This document shows positions 63,082 to 64,000 of a stretch of 64,000 bases of DNA, in pieces (positions within the stretch are counted from its first letter, which is position 1; every line of letters starts with the position of its first letter). The translations under genes and the position numbers were made by a program. Origin of the DNA: Taenia hydatigena (lineage: Eukaryota; Platyhelminthes; Cestoda; Cyclophyllidea; Taeniidae); the NCBI GenBank assembly GCA_036345935.2, contig JADWOT020001794.1, positions 1-64,000 of the forward strand. The letters are read 5' to 3'. Below the pieces are notes generated by a model, which worked only from the letters and a program-made list of their open reading frames with translations, made no database searches and was not told the DNA's origin.

Positions 63082-63689
63082 ATTCTCCGATTGTATGGCT
63101 GTCAGTCAGCCCCACTATCACTCCTGCTTGCATCTGTATCTTCTTTCTGACACTGCTATTACAACTTCTTGATTGCCGAGTGTGGACCCATATCCGCATA
63201 AATTAAAACAAATAACAATGAGCGGCGCAGCTGTAACGAGGAAATAAAAGACCTTCACATAAATTGAGCAACATCCGATTTTCCATTTTTACAAGTTGCG
63301 TACACAGGGTGGGCATGCCATGAAAATGCAACCGGTAAAGCTGTCAACCTCATTTTAGGGCAAGCACCTGTAATAATTCCAATTGAAGCGGTAACGAGTA
63401 CCTTAGTATCGCCATATTCGTTTCCAAGCCGATAGGTTGGACAAGTGGCTTCTGACAACCACAGATGTAAACAAGGAGTCCCTCGGTGCTCTCGCTTTGC
63501 GTTGGCTTCAGACGCATAATTTTGTTAGTAAAGTATCCCAGTTAGCGTCCATAGTCGCCAAATCCTCTTTTTTCATCACAAGGTATCCTCTTTCAACTAT
63601 CCTCCTGAATGCTATCACTCAACACATTTGTCTTCTCACTCCTTTTACGGTCACAAGCATGCCGCCACCACAAAATCTGCCTATCACGA
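63082..63689 (+). repeat. 0.6-kb near-identical repeat U, copy 2
   Basis: Direct partner of 51750-52354, about 11.3 kb away, with the same abrupt boundaries (ATTCTCCGATTG to TATCACGA). Small differences include AACAATGAGC versus AATGAGC and CTATTACAAC versus CTTTTCCAAC. The open frame at 63437-63712 runs through the right end and out into unique DNA, so it is not a conserved product. Confidence 0.85.
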
Positions 63690-64000
63690 AGTTCATTTAT
63701 TGTCGCTTCTAAACACGTCTCGAGCTGCAAGGATAGGATTTGTCTCAGTCTAATTTTATGCAAAGCGCGGCTATTTTAAGCTTAATGGAGCACAGTTCGA
63801 CGATTCCTTCATCAATTTATTTGCATCCTACTTGTTAAATGTGGTATTGCCATCGCTTTGGATAAAATTGAATGCATCTTTTTGTCAACCATCATCTTTA
63901 TTCTCGGATAAGCCCCTCCTTTCTCAGATTCCACCCATCACAGGAGCTTACAATAGATAAGTCCGTTCTTAATGAGATACGGTTGGTCATTCTCTGTGTA
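63690..64000. other. Window end, nothing recognised
   Basis: Unique-looking AT-rich DNA after repeat U; no frame or motif. Confidence 0.4.

Overview
This is a eukaryotic, intron-containing, gene-poor window of moderate GC. It has no bacterial gene packing, rRNA or CRISPR array, and I found no convincing tRNA. Splice junctions follow GT..AG, introns are often short (about 60 to 600 bp), and simple repeats and old dispersed repeats are common. The mixture of an F-box gene, a short-exon secreted-protein gene and a C2H2-like finger gene suggests a metazoan. A parasitic flatworm, possibly a tapeworm, fits the style, but that is an inference and not proven by the sequence.

Layout. 1-13 kb: relics. 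Two diverged copies of a paired-class homeobox fragment lie in opposite orientations (about 3.0-3.64 kb plus, 8.65-9.1 kb minus), with a decayed AGC-type protein kinase between them (7.17-7.95 kb minus). 13-26 kb: dispersed repeats, a ubiquitin-specific-protease-like finger fragment (15.2 kb), one copy of an old 0.9-kb repeat (20.8 kb), and a purine-rich tandem array with a period of about 90 bp (25.44-26.43 kb). 27.6-30.4 kb: the most interesting locus, a minus-strand gene for a secreted protein with a signal-peptide exon, TATA and CCAAT elements, and a run of small exons that nearly all begin and end in phase 1; a similar orphan exon lies just upstream. 35-47 kb: the second copy of the 0.9-kb repeat, four copies of another repeat family in both orientations, and a minus-strand zinc-finger-like gene (46.3-47.2 kb). 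51.7-64 kb: a nearly identical 0.6-kb repeat pair (51.75 and 63.08 kb), a second diverged repeat pair (54.8 and 57.1 kb), and the best-supported gene, a minus-strand F-box protein of about 347 residues (58.42-59.61 kb) in a region rich in CA and CCT simple repeats.

The genes share no obvious pathway. Most remaining open frames are under 130 codons, lack family motifs and look like chance frames.
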